In this document: piece by piece, positions 33,484 to 42,243 of the stretch | How positions within the stretch are numbered: position 1 is the first letter of the stretch | How the letters are laid out: the number at the start of each line of letters is the position of its first letter | Source: Streptomyces sp. NBC_01224 | GTDB taxonomy: Bacteria > Actinomycetota > Actinomycetes > Streptomycetales > Streptomycetaceae | Direction of reading: 5' to 3' | NCBI RefSeq assembly: GCF_036002945.1 | Contig: NZ_CP108529.1 | Location: forward strand, 3,844,001 to 3,908,000 | DNA length: 64,000 nt | Notes under the pieces: generated by a model | What the model saw: the letters and a program-made list of their open reading frames with translations, nothing else | What the model was told of the DNA's origin: nothing | Databases searched by the model: none | Translations under genes and position numbers: made by a program

Positions 33484-35031
33484 ATGGTCACGACAAACAC
33501 CGATGTCGTACAAGGTGACGACCCATCCTCCACGCCGGGCTCCGGCTACAAGCAGGAGATGCGCCGGGAGTTGAGCCGGTACGCCTCTTTCGCCATGGCC
33601 TTCGGCTTCGTCTCGATCGCCACGGGCATCTTCACGACCTACGGCTCCGTGCTGAACAGCTCGGGCCCGCGCGGCATCTTCGCCTGGCCGATCAGCGTCA
33701 TCGGCCAGCTGTCGGTCGCGCTCGTCTTCGGCGCTCTCGCCGCCCGTATCCCCATCAACGGATACGCCTACCAGTGGGTTTCCCGACTGGTGAACCCGGT
33801 CTGGGGCTGGGTCATGGGCTGGATCTCGTTCTCCTTCCTCGGAGTCGTGGTAGTCGCGGTGGACTACACCGTCGCCGCGACAATCCTGCCGGAGCTTCTC
33901 CAGTACCGGGGGACGACGCAGAACGCCTGGGCGATCACCGCCGTGGTCATCCTGCTCCAGGCGATTCTCGTGGCCGCCTCGACGCATCTGACGCACAAGG
34001 TCAACAAGGTCGCCGTCACCGTGCAGCTCATCGGCATGATCTCGTTGACCGTGCTGCTCTTCGTCGTCGGAGCGTTCACGGGCAAGCTCGACTTCTCCAC
34101 GCTGTTCAGCGCCGCGCCGGCCGCGACCGACGGCTACTACAGCCTGGGCACCGCCACCGAGGCGGGTCCGTTCGCCCTCGCGTTCCTCCTGGGCGCCTTC
34201 ACCATCGTCGGGTTCGAGTCCGCGGCCAACCTCGCCGAGGAGACCAAGGACCCGGCACGGGTGATCCCCAAGGCCATGGCCCAGGCCGTGCTCTCCCTCG
34301 GCGTCCTCGGATTCCTGTTCCTCGTAGCCATCACCGCCCTCATCGACGACCCCGCGAAGCTCGCCACGTCCGCCACCCCCGTGGCGACCGTGATCACCGC
34401 CGTGCTCGGATCGACGGTCGGCAAGGCGCTCCTGGTCCTGGTCGTGATCTCGATCTTCTCCTGCGGTCTGGTCATCACCATGAGCGGCACCCGGCTGGTG
34501 TGGGCGATGTCCCGCGACGAGCGCTTCCCCGGGTGGCAGGCGCTGCGCAAGGTCAGCCCGTCCCGTGGCACCCCGCTCAATGCCACGATGTTCATCTTCG
34601 TCATCGCGCAGCTGATCCTCGCCAGCTTCTCCAGCTCGACCGACGCCCTGTTCTCACTGTTCTCCGCCGCCACTCTGCTGCCCGCGATCATCTACGCCGG
34701 CACGGTGCTCATGTACATCGTCAAGCGGAAGTCGCTGCCGCCCACGCAGGGCTTCTCCCTCGGGCGCTGGGAGATACCGGTCATCGTGGTCGCCTCCGTG
34801 TGGCTGGGATACGAACTCCTCATCTTCCGTGACCAGTCGTTCCGCGACCCCTGGCTCTACGTCCTCGTCCTCTTCGCCCTCGGGGCCGCCTACCTCGCCT
34901 GTCTGCTGGTCCGGCGCGGCGTGTCCGGCATGTCGATGCCCGACATGATCAACATCGACGAAACCCTCGACGTCACCGACCCCGCTGCCCCGGGCACGGT
35001 GCACATGACCGCCAAGGAAAGCAAGCGATGA
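33484..35031 (+). CDS. APC-superfamily permease
   Basis: 515 residues with about 12 membrane helices. Early landmarks FAMAFGFVSIATGIFTTYGSVL and GPRGIFAWPISVIGQLSVAL match the amino acid/polyamine/choline permease group (GABA- and choline-permease-like), and GFESAANLAEETKDPARVIPK is the family signature near 240. It ends in a polar cytosolic tail. It overlaps the FGGY kinase gene by 4 bp (ATGA), so the transported compound is very probably the kinase substrate or its precursor. An APC carrier in a kinase-polyol operon hints at an amine-containing substrate (inference). Confidence 0.87.
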   Translation: MVTTNTDVVQGDDPSSTPGSGYKQEMRRELSRYASFAMAFGFVSIATGIFTTYGSVLNSSGPRGIFAWPISVIGQLSVALVFGALAARIPINGYAYQWVSRLVNPVWGWVMGWISFSFLGVVVVAVDYTVAATILPELLQYRGTTQNAWAITAVVILLQAILVAASTHLTHKVNKVAVTVQLIGMISLTVLLFVVGAFTGKLDFSTLFSAAPAATDGYYSLGTATEAGPFALAFLLGAFTIVGFESAANLAEETKDPARVIPKAMAQAVLSLGVLGFLFLVAITALIDDPAKLATSATPVATVITAVLGSTVGKALLVLVVISIFSCGLVITMSGTRLVWAMSRDERFPGWQALRKVSPSRGTPLNATMFIFVIAQLILASFSSSTDALFSLFSAATLLPAIIYAGTVLMYIVKRKSLPPTQGFSLGRWEIPVIVVASVWLGYELLIFRDQSFRDPWLYVLVLFALGAAYLACLLVRRGVSGMSMPDMINIDETLDVTDPAAPGTVHMTAKESKR

Positions 35032-36461
35032 GCACCATTCTGGCCATCGACCAGGGCACCTCCGGCACGAAGGCAATCGTGGTCGACGAGCGGGGCGAGA
35101 CCATCGCCATCGCCGAGGAGGAACTGCGGCCGGCCTACCTCGGCGGCGGTGGCGTCGAGCAGGACCCGCAAGAACTGCTCGACTCGGTCCTCACCGCCGG
35201 ACGGCGTGCCATCGCCGCCGCAGGCAGGCCCGTCGACGCGGTCGCCCTCGCCAACCAGGGCGAAACCGTACTGGCCTGGGACCCGCGCACCGGCACCCCG
35301 CTGTCCCGGGCGATCGTCTGGCAGGACCGCCGGGCGGAGTCGATCTGCACCGCTCTGGCCGAGCACGCCCCCTGGGTGGCTCAGCGCAGTGGGCTCGTAC
35401 TCGACTCGTACTTCTCGGCGCCGAAGATGGCCTGGCTGCGACGACACGTCACCACCGAAGGAGTGGTGACGACCACTGACACGTGGCTGGTGCACCAGCT
35501 GACCGGCGAGTTCGTCACCGATGCCTCGACCGCGAGCCGATCGCTGCTGATGGACCTCGACAAGGTCTCCTGGGACCCTGAGCTGGTGGATCTGTTCGGT
35601 CTTGGCTCCGAGAAGCTGCCGCGAATCGTGGGCTGCGACGAGGTCATCGGCACGACCAGTGCGTTCGGACGCGAGGTGCCGGTCGCCGGCCTGGTCGTCG
35701 ACCAGCAGGCAGCTCTGCTCGCCGAGGGCTGCCTGGAGCGGGGAACCGCGAAGTGTACCTACGGCACAGGCGCGTTCCTGCTGGCCAACACCGGCGACAC
35801 CGCGCTGCGTTCACGGGCCGGGCTCACCTCCTCGGTAGCCTGGCGGACCGCGGCGCAGACGCCTTACTGCGTGGACGGCCAGGTGTACACCGCGGCGTCG
35901 GCCGTCCGCTGGATCCGTGACCTGGGATTCATCGGGTCCGCGAGCGAGCTGGACACCGTAGCGGCGAAGGAGTCCGACGGCACCCTGTGCGTACCGGCCC
36001 TGGCGGGCCTCGCGGCACCGTGGTGGCGTCCCGACGCCACCGCCACGTTCACCGGGATGACCCTGTCCACCGGCAGGGAGCACCTGGTCCTCGCCGTGCT
36101 GCAGGGCATCGCCGCCCAGGTCGCCGCCCTGTGCGGCCTGGTCGAGTCCGACCTCGGTACGCCGCTCAGCCGACTGCGCGCGGACGGCGGGCTGACCCGC
36201 AGCCGCACCCTGATGCAGGCCCAGGCCGATCTGGCCCAGGTACCGATCGACATCTACCCGTCCTCGCACGCCACCCCGCTCGGCGCGGCCGCGCTGGCCA
36301 GGCTGGCCCTCACCCCGGGCATGGACCTGGCGGAAGCCGTCGGTGACTGGAACCCGGTCACCGTCTACGAACCGGTCTGGTCGGCCGACCGGGCCGCGCA
36401 CTACCGCAGTACATGGGCGGCGGCCGCCGAGGCCACCGCCCGCAAGGGAGAACTCGGATGA
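35028..36461 (+). CDS. FGGY-family kinase, glycerol kinase-like
   Basis: 477 residues with both FGGY actin-like domains. ATP/phosphate site IDQGTSGTKAIVVD at 7-20; VWQDRR near 97-102; the C-terminal GLTRSRTLMQAQADL segment. Alignment by motif with E. coli GlpK shows Tyr128 (in LDSYFSAPK) and catalytic Asp225 (in VVDQQAAL) conserved, but Gly78 stands where GlpK has the glycerol-contacting Arg (NQRET becomes NQGET). The enzyme therefore phosphorylates a polyol-like substrate that may not be glycerol. It sits between a permease and two Glp-like flavoproteins, with 4-bp overlaps at both ends. Confidence 0.87.
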   Translation: MSTILAIDQGTSGTKAIVVDERGETIAIAEEELRPAYLGGGGVEQDPQELLDSVLTAGRRAIAAAGRPVDAVALANQGETVLAWDPRTGTPLSRAIVWQDRRAESICTALAEHAPWVAQRSGLVLDSYFSAPKMAWLRRHVTTEGVVTTTDTWLVHQLTGEFVTDASTASRSLLMDLDKVSWDPELVDLFGLGSEKLPRIVGCDEVIGTTSAFGREVPVAGLVVDQQAALLAEGCLERGTAKCTYGTGAFLLANTGDTALRSRAGLTSSVAWRTAAQTPYCVDGQVYTAASAVRWIRDLGFIGSASELDTVAAKESDGTLCVPALAGLAAPWWRPDATATFTGMTLSTGREHLVLAVLQGIAAQVAALCGLVESDLGTPLSRLRADGGLTRSRTLMQAQADLAQVPIDIYPSSHATPLGAAALARLALTPGMDLAEAVGDWNPVTVYEPVWSADRAAHYRSTWAAAAEATARKGELG

Positions 36462-37900
36462 CCGACACCACACCGCACGAGCCCGACCATGTCTACGACG
36501 TCGTCGTCATCGGCGCAGGCATCGTCGGCTCGGCAATCGCCCGCGACCTGTCCGGCCATCAGCTGTCGGTCGCGCTCGTCGAGGCTCGCGACGACGTCGG
36601 CGACGGAACCAGCAAGGCGAACACCGCGATCCTGCACACCGGATTCGACGCAAAGCCGGGCACGCTGGAGTCCAGGCTCGTCAAGCGCGGATATCACCTG
36701 CTGTCGGAGTACGCCCGCTCGACCGGCATCCCGGTCGAACAGACGGGCGCGATCCTCGTCGCGTGGAACGCGGAGGAGCTGGCCGCCCTGCCCGGCCTCA
36801 AGGAGAAGGCCGAGCAGAACGGTTACGACCGGTGCCGGATCGTCGGCGCCGACGAGGTCTACGAGCTGATCCCTTCCCTCGGCGAGGGAGCGCTCGGCGG
36901 ACTCACGGTCCCCGACGAGTCGATCATCTGCACCTGGACCACGAACCTGGCCCTGGCCACCGACGCGAGGCAGCGCGGCGCCGAGGTCCTGCTCAACCAC
37001 GCCGTCACCGCGGTGTCGGTGAACACCCGGTCCACCACGCTGACCACCACGGGCGGCTCCGTACAGGCCCGTTGGGTGGTCAACGCGGCGGGCCTCGGCG
37101 CCGACCGCATCGACCGGCTCTTCGGCCACGAGCGGTTCACCGTCACCCCGCGCCGCGGTGAACTGTTCGTCTTCGACAAACTCGCTCGCCCGCTGGTCGA
37201 CAAGATCGTCCTGCCGGTTCCCACGTCCCGGGGCAAGGGGGTGCTCATCTCCCCCACCATCTACGGCAACGTCATGCTGGGGCCCACCTCGGAGGACCTC
37301 ACCGACCGCACCGCGACCGGAACGTCCGAGGACGGATTCGCCTTCCTGCTGGACAAGGGCGAGCGCCTCATGCCCCGGCTGCTCGCCGAGGAGGTGACCG
37401 CTTCCTACGCGGGGCTGCGGGCCGCCATCAACCACGGGGACTATCTCATCGAGCCCACCCCCTCGCAGCGGTACCTCCTCGTCGGCGGAATCCGCTCGAC
37501 CGGGCTGACCTCCGGCATGGCCATCGCCGAGCACGTCCACGAGGTGCTCGAAAAGGCCGGACTCGCCCTCACCGCACGCACCGACCTGCCCGGCCCTCCG
37601 CAGATGGCCAACATCGGCGAGGCGACCGTACGTCCCTACCAGGACGCCGACCGCATCGCCGCCGATCCCGAGTACGGCAAGGTCGTCTGCTTCTGCGAGC
37701 GCGTCACCGCCGGTGAGATCCGCGACGCCTTCCAGTCGCCCCTGCCCGCACGCAACCTGGAGGGCCTGCGCCGCCGCACCCGGGCCATGAACGGCCGCTG
37801 CCAGGGCTTCTTCTGCGGCGCGGCTGTCAACCGACTCCTGAACGAAAACGGTTGCGGCGGCACTGCCGCCGCGCCGGCGCGGCCCGAGGTGAACTCCTGA
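36458..37900 (+). CDS. GlpA-like FAD-dependent dehydrogenase with C-terminal [2Fe-2S] domain
   Basis: 480 residues. FAD motif DVVVIGAGIVGSAIARDLSG at about 12-31, the DAO fold through about 370 (including VVNAAGLGADRIDRLFG and LRAAINHGDYLIE), then a BFD-like [2Fe-2S] domain with Cys411 and Cys413 in VCFCERV and Cys448 and Cys453 in GRCQGFFC. This architecture matches GlpA of anaerobic glycerol-3-phosphate dehydrogenase. The expected reaction is oxidation of the phosphate made by the upstream kinase, with electrons passed to the next gene product. ATG 36458 overlaps the kinase stop. Confidence 0.87.
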   Translation: MTDTTPHEPDHVYDVVVIGAGIVGSAIARDLSGHQLSVALVEARDDVGDGTSKANTAILHTGFDAKPGTLESRLVKRGYHLLSEYARSTGIPVEQTGAILVAWNAEELAALPGLKEKAEQNGYDRCRIVGADEVYELIPSLGEGALGGLTVPDESIICTWTTNLALATDARQRGAEVLLNHAVTAVSVNTRSTTLTTTGGSVQARWVVNAAGLGADRIDRLFGHERFTVTPRRGELFVFDKLARPLVDKIVLPVPTSRGKGVLISPTIYGNVMLGPTSEDLTDRTATGTSEDGFAFLLDKGERLMPRLLAEEVTASYAGLRAAINHGDYLIEPTPSQRYLLVGGIRSTGLTSGMAIAEHVHEVLEKAGLALTARTDLPGPPQMANIGEATVRPYQDADRIAADPEYGKVVCFCERVTAGEIRDAFQSPLPARNLEGLRRRTRAMNGRCQGFFCGAAVNRLLNENGCGGTAAAPARPEVNS

Positions 37901-39147
37901 TGACCACCACCACACTCACACCGGACGTCCTGATCATCGGGGGCGGCCCCGCCGGGCTCACGGCTGCCGCCGCCCTCGCACCCCGCATCCGCGGCGAGGT
38001 CCTGGTGCTCGACCGGGAGAAGGACGCCGGAGGCATCCCCCGCCACAGCGACCACACCGGATACGGCCTGCGGGACCTGCGCCGGGTCATGACCGGCCCG
38101 AAGTACGCACGCCACCTCGTCGAACAGGCCACTTCGGCCGGGGCCACCATCCGCACCGAGACCATGGTCACCCACTGGGCGGGCGACCGGGCCGTGGAGG
38201 TCACCGGTCCGCAGGGGCGGCTGCGTGTGGAGGCCAAGGCCGTCGTGCTCGCCACCGGCGCACGCGAACGGCCCCGCGCGGCCCGGCGCATCCCCGGCGA
38301 CCGGCCGCAGGGCGTCTACACCACCGGGCAGCTGCAGAACGCCGTCCACCTCCACCACAGCGAGGTCGGCAGCCGGGCCGTCATCGTCGGAGGGGAACTG
38401 GTCAGCTGGTCCGCCGCCGTCACCCTCCGCGAAGCCGGCTGCGCCACCGAGCTGATGGTCAGCCAGTACCCCAGGACGGAGTCGTACGCAGCTTTCAACA
38501 TCGCCGGCCGCGCCCTGCTGCGCGTTCCCGTCGCCAACCGCAGCCGGGTCACCCGCATCATCGGCAAGGGCCGGGTCGAGGCCGTCGAGATCGAGAATCT
38601 CGACACCCGCGCCCGGCGCACCGTCGCCTGCGACACCGTGGTCTTCACCGGAGACTGGATCCCCGACCACGAACTGGTCCGCAGCGGCGGGCTCGACCTG
38701 GACCCGGGAACCCTCGGCCCGCTGACCGACACCGCCCTGCGGACCAGCCGCCCCGGCGTCTTCGCCGCGGGCAACCTCCTCCACCCGGTCGACACCGCCG
38801 ACGTCGCAGCCCTTGACGGCCTGCACGTCGCGGACCAGGTCGAGGCATGGCTGACCGGGGCCGGCGAGCCTGCCCCGGGCCTGCGCATCCTCGCCGAGGC
38901 GCCGTTGCGCTGGGTGGCACCGGGGCTGCTGCGCCCAGGTGACCCGGCTCCCCCGCGTGGGCGCCTGCTGCTGTGGACGGACCGGTCCATCCGGTTCCCG
39001 CACGTGATCGTCCGCCAGAACGGGCGGGTCCTCTCGGAGCGGACCCTGCCCTGGCCCGCCGCGCCCGGCCGCGTCTTCCGCGTGCCGTGGTCCGTGATGA
39101 AGGGCCTCAGCGCCCAGGGCGGCCCGGTCACCATCGGCCTGCGCTGA
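37900..39147 (+). CDS. NAD(P)/FAD-dependent oxidoreductase, GlpB-like partner
   Basis: 415 residues of the pyridine nucleotide-disulfide oxidoreductase fold. FAD motif DVLIIGGGPAGLTAAAALA at about 9-27, ATGARERPRAARRIPGDRP near 120, a second nucleotide segment RAVIVGGELVSWSAAVTL near 160, and the closing PGVFAAGNLLHPVDTAD motif. No redox CxxC is seen. It overlaps the GlpA-like gene by one base (TGATG). Similar GlpK-GlpA-NAD(FAD) dehydrogenase trios occur in Firmicutes and Thermotoga with a small DUF1667 protein, which is absent here. Probably the second flavin subunit of the dehydrogenase. Confidence 0.82.
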   Translation: MTTTTLTPDVLIIGGGPAGLTAAAALAPRIRGEVLVLDREKDAGGIPRHSDHTGYGLRDLRRVMTGPKYARHLVEQATSAGATIRTETMVTHWAGDRAVEVTGPQGRLRVEAKAVVLATGARERPRAARRIPGDRPQGVYTTGQLQNAVHLHHSEVGSRAVIVGGELVSWSAAVTLREAGCATELMVSQYPRTESYAAFNIAGRALLRVPVANRSRVTRIIGKGRVEAVEIENLDTRARRTVACDTVVFTGDWIPDHELVRSGGLDLDPGTLGPLTDTALRTSRPGVFAAGNLLHPVDTADVAALDGLHVADQVEAWLTGAGEPAPGLRILAEAPLRWVAPGLLRPGDPAPPRGRLLLWTDRSIRFPHVIVRQNGRVLSERTLPWPAAPGRVFRVPWSVMKGLSAQGGPVTIGLR

Positions 39148-39152
39148 CGAGC

Positions 39153-39191
39153 GGCCCGCACCCGGGGAACGAAAGTGCCCGGGTGCGGGCC
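39153..39191 (+). terminator. 14-bp hairpin terminator of the Glp-like operon
   Basis: Arms 39153-39166 and 39178-39191 (GGCCCGCACCCGGG and its complement) are exact, with an 11-base loop, 6 bases past the stop codon. Confidence 0.85.
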
Positions 39192-39567
39192 CGTCTCAGT
39201 TGCCGCCCGGGACATCTGCGGACGACCGTCGGTCAGGACCGCGTACGCCCTCGGCGCACCTGGGGCGACAGAACCCGCAGCCCCCGGTGCGCCATGCCCC
39301 GGGCAACGGCGGGAAGTCCCGCCGGGCCGAGGCCGGGGTACGGACGTGCCCGGAACGCGGCGCCAGGGGCGCCCTCTTCCGGGCGGGTCATACCGGCGGG
39401 ACCCGCCGGGCGCCGGCCCGGACGGGCGAGGCGCCACCGGCGCGAATCCGGTACGGCCGAAAGCGCCCACGGACCGCGTCCCGGGCCGGTGAACAACGCG
39501 TTCGGCCTCGGAGCTCACCCGACCACCGGACCACCGCGAAAGCGGCGCACCGAGGGCGGGGACGGGC
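39192..39567. other. 376-bp GC-rich gap with many short hairpins, no convincing gene
   Basis: Lies between two convergent genes. It contains several short perfect inverted repeats, for example GGCGGGA/TCCCGCC at 39308-39323. Open frames on both strands exist because of the very high GC content, but they are low in complexity (Arg, Gly, Pro) and match nothing I recognise. Confidence 0.5.
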
Positions 39568-40578
39568 TCAGCCCGCCCGGTGCACCACCGCGTCGCACAG
39601 CTCCTCCAGCGCGGCCTTCGCGTAGCCCCCGGGCAGCGGCGCCAGCGTCGCACGCGCCTCCTGCGCGTACCGGATGGCGTCCCGTCGGGCCTGCTCCAGC
39701 GCTGGGTGCGCGCGCAGCCTGCGCAGCGCCTCGGCGTGCCGGGCGTCGTCGCTCAGGTCGCCGTCGAGCAGCTCGACGAGTTCCAGGTCGTCCGGCTTTC
39801 CGTCGGCCGCGGCCCGGGCCCGCAGATGGAGCACGGGGAGCGTCGGGATGCCTTCGCGCAGGTCGGTGCCGGGGGTCTTGCCGGACTCGTGGGAGTCGGA
39901 GGCGATGTCGAGCACGTCGTCGGCGAGCTGGAAGGCGACGCCGAGCCGCTCCCCGTACTGGGTGAGGATGTCGACGGCCGTCTCGTCCGCGCCGGCCGTC
40001 ATCGCGCCGAACCGGCAGGCCACCGCGACCAGCGAGCCGGTCTTGCCGCGCATCACTTCGAGGTAGTGCTCGACCGGGTCGCGCCCCTCGCCCGGGCCCG
40101 CGGTCTCCAGGATCTGGCCGGTGACCAGCCGCTCGAACGCCTCCGCCTGGATGCGTACGGCCTCCGGACCGAGGTCGGCCAGTATGTGCGAGGCGCGGGC
40201 GAAGAGGAAGTCGCCGGTCAGGACGGCCACCGAGTTGCCCCAGCGGGTGTTGGCGCTGTCGACGCCGCGGCGTACGTCCGCCTCGTCCATCACGTCGTCG
40301 TGGTAGAGCGTCGCGAGATGGGTCAGCTCGACGACAACGGCGGCGGGCACGACGCCCGGCGCGTCGGGGTCGCCGAACTGGGCGGCCAGTATGGCCAGCA
40401 GCGGCCGGAATCGCTTGCCCCCGGCGCGTACGAGATGCTGCGCGGCCTCCGTGATGAAGGGCACGCCGCTCTTGGTGGCATCGAGCAGCCCCGACTCGAC
40501 AGCAGCCAAACCGGCCTGGACATCGGCCTCAAGAGCGTGGTCCCGCACGCTCAGTCCGAACGGCCCGACGACGGTCAC
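39568..40578 (-). CDS. Long-chain polyprenyl diphosphate synthase
   Basis: 336-residue trans-isoprenyl diphosphate synthase. First Asp-rich motif DDVMD at 94-98 and second DDVLD in AFQLADDVLDIASDSHESG; KRFRP (near 55) binds the homoallylic substrate. Small residues ahead of the first motif (HLATLYHDDVMD) fit a long-chain product. The likely role is making the menaquinone side chain (hepta- to nonaprenyl), which suits a location between two complex I clusters; exact chain length cannot be read. GTG start with GGAGATCC upstream. Divergent from the POT transporter with a 156-bp gap. Confidence 0.9.
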   Translation of the reverse strand: MTVVGPFGLSVRDHALEADVQAGLAAVESGLLDATKSGVPFITEAAQHLVRAGGKRFRPLLAILAAQFGDPDAPGVVPAAVVVELTHLATLYHDDVMDEADVRRGVDSANTRWGNSVAVLTGDFLFARASHILADLGPEAVRIQAEAFERLVTGQILETAGPGEGRDPVEHYLEVMRGKTGSLVAVACRFGAMTAGADETAVDILTQYGERLGVAFQLADDVLDIASDSHESGKTPGTDLREGIPTLPVLHLRARAAADGKPDDLELVELLDGDLSDDARHAEALRRLRAHPALEQARRDAIRYAQEARATLAPLPGGYAKAALEELCDAVVHRAG

Positions 40579-40734
40579 GAGGGGATCTCCTGTCTGCTGA
40601 CGATCACACGGAATGTCGATCTGTCGCTGTCATCACTCAAGTCAGCGTATCCGGTCCCCTTTCGATCACCGTGGGCGCCTTCCCGCCACCGCCGGTATGT
40701 TCGGGATCAGCTCATACGATCAGGAGTTCTCCCT

Positions 40735-42234
40735 TTGTCCCTCACGGCAACCGACACTGAACCGACTCAGCCGCCACCCAGCGACGACCATGCCTTTTTC
40801 GGCCAGCCACGGGGTCTGATGACCCTCTCCGGCCTGGAGGTCTGGGAACGGTTCTCGTTCCTCGGCATGCAGGCGATCCTGGTCCTCTACTTCGCCGACA
40901 CCGTCGCCCGCGGCGGCATGGGCATGGATGTGGGCACCGCGGCGTCCGTCTCTGCCGCCTACGGCACCCTGGTCTACCTGGTCTCCGTGGCCGGCGGCTG
41001 GCTGGCCGACCGGATCCTCGGCTCGTACCGCGCCGTCCTGTACGGCGGAATTCTCATCGCGTGCGGGCATTACGCCATGGCGGTGCCCACCGACGCCATG
41101 ACGTGGACCGGCCTCGGTCTGATCAGCGCCGGAACCGGTCTGCTCAAGCCCAATGTGGCGACCATGGTCGGCAAGCTCTACCGCACCGACGACGAGCGCC
41201 GCGACGCCGGCTTCGCGCTCTACTACATGGGCATCAACATCGGGGCGTTCCTCGGCCCGCTGGTCACCGGCTGGCTCGGGGACCATGCGAGCTGGCACTG
41301 GGGCTTCTCCGCGGCCGCCTTCGGTATGACGCTCGGTCTGATCCAGTACGTACTGGGCCGACGTCACCTGGCCGGGCGAAAGCACAGCGCCGAATTCGCA
41401 CTGGCTCCGGAGCCGATGCGCCGCGCCGTCCGGCTGATCGTGGCCGGTGCCGTCGTGGTCGCCGCCGTCGCCACCGCGCTGGCCCTTGCGGGGTGGCTGA
41501 CCATGAACCGTTTCGTCGACCTGCTCACCCTCATCTCGGTGATCGCACCGGTCGTGTACTTCGTGGTGATGTTCCGCAGCCCGCGGGTCACCAGCGAGGA
41601 ACGCGGCAGGCTGCGCCCGTACGTGGTGCTGTTCCTGGCCTCCGTCGTCTTCAACTTCATCCTCTTCCAGGCGTACTCGACGATGATTCTGCTCGCGTCG
41701 ACCAACGCCCGTACCGAGATCCTCGGCTTCCACTTCCCGGCGAGCTGGTACGCCTCCGCGCTCGGCGCCTTCGAGGTCGCGCTCGCCCCGGTGGTCGCCG
41801 CCGTCTGGGCCCGGATGGGCCCGCGTCAGCCGCACGCCTCCAACAAGATCGCGATCGGGGTGATCCTCGGCGGACTGTCGTTCCTGCTGATGGTGCTGCC
41901 GACCTCCGGGCACTCCGGCGACACCTACAAGATGGCCGCCTGGTGGATCGTCGGCTCATATCTGCTGCTCGGCCTCGGCGACATCCTGCTGGAGACCTCC
42001 GGCATGTCCGCGACCACGAAGCTCGCGCCCAAGGCGTTCGCCAGCCAGACCATGGCGCTCTGGTTCCTCTCGCTGGCCCTCGCCAACGGCATCCAGGCCC
42101 AGGTCGTGAAGCTGTACGGCGAGGTCTCCAACCCCGCCTACTTCGGTGTCAATGGCGCAATCGCGGTGGTGGCCGGTGTGGCCGTCATCGCCGCCGCACC
42201 CTGGCTCAAGCGCACCATGCACCCCGTCCACTGA
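40735..42234 (+). CDS. POT-family proton-coupled peptide transporter
   Basis: 499 residues with 12-14 membrane helices. Family marks are clear: the proton-coupling ExxER motif as EVWERFSFLGM near 38, GTGLLKPNVATMVGKLY near 140, and the PTR2 signature YYMGINIGAFLGPLVTGWLG near 165. I chose the TTG at 40735 because AGGAG lies 8 bases upstream and the protein then starts with a short polar tail before the first helix. Imports di- and tripeptides with protons. The hydrolase gene follows after 9 bp, so imported peptides are probably cleaved by its product. Confidence 0.9.
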   Translation: MSLTATDTEPTQPPPSDDHAFFGQPRGLMTLSGLEVWERFSFLGMQAILVLYFADTVARGGMGMDVGTAASVSAAYGTLVYLVSVAGGWLADRILGSYRAVLYGGILIACGHYAMAVPTDAMTWTGLGLISAGTGLLKPNVATMVGKLYRTDDERRDAGFALYYMGINIGAFLGPLVTGWLGDHASWHWGFSAAAFGMTLGLIQYVLGRRHLAGRKHSAEFALAPEPMRRAVRLIVAGAVVVAAVATALALAGWLTMNRFVDLLTLISVIAPVVYFVVMFRSPRVTSEERGRLRPYVVLFLASVVFNFILFQAYSTMILLASTNARTEILGFHFPASWYASALGAFEVALAPVVAAVWARMGPRQPHASNKIAIGVILGGLSFLLMVLPTSGHSGDTYKMAAWWIVGSYLLLGLGDILLETSGMSATTKLAPKAFASQTMALWFLSLALANGIQAQVVKLYGEVSNPAYFGVNGAIAVVAGVAVIAAAPWLKRTMHPVH

Positions 42235-42243
42235 GGTACCGCC

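Noticed and set aside
39192..39567. Small genes on either strand (87-141 codons)
   Set aside because: Low-complexity translations, no ribosome-binding site and no family similarity; the region sits between convergent genes after a terminator.
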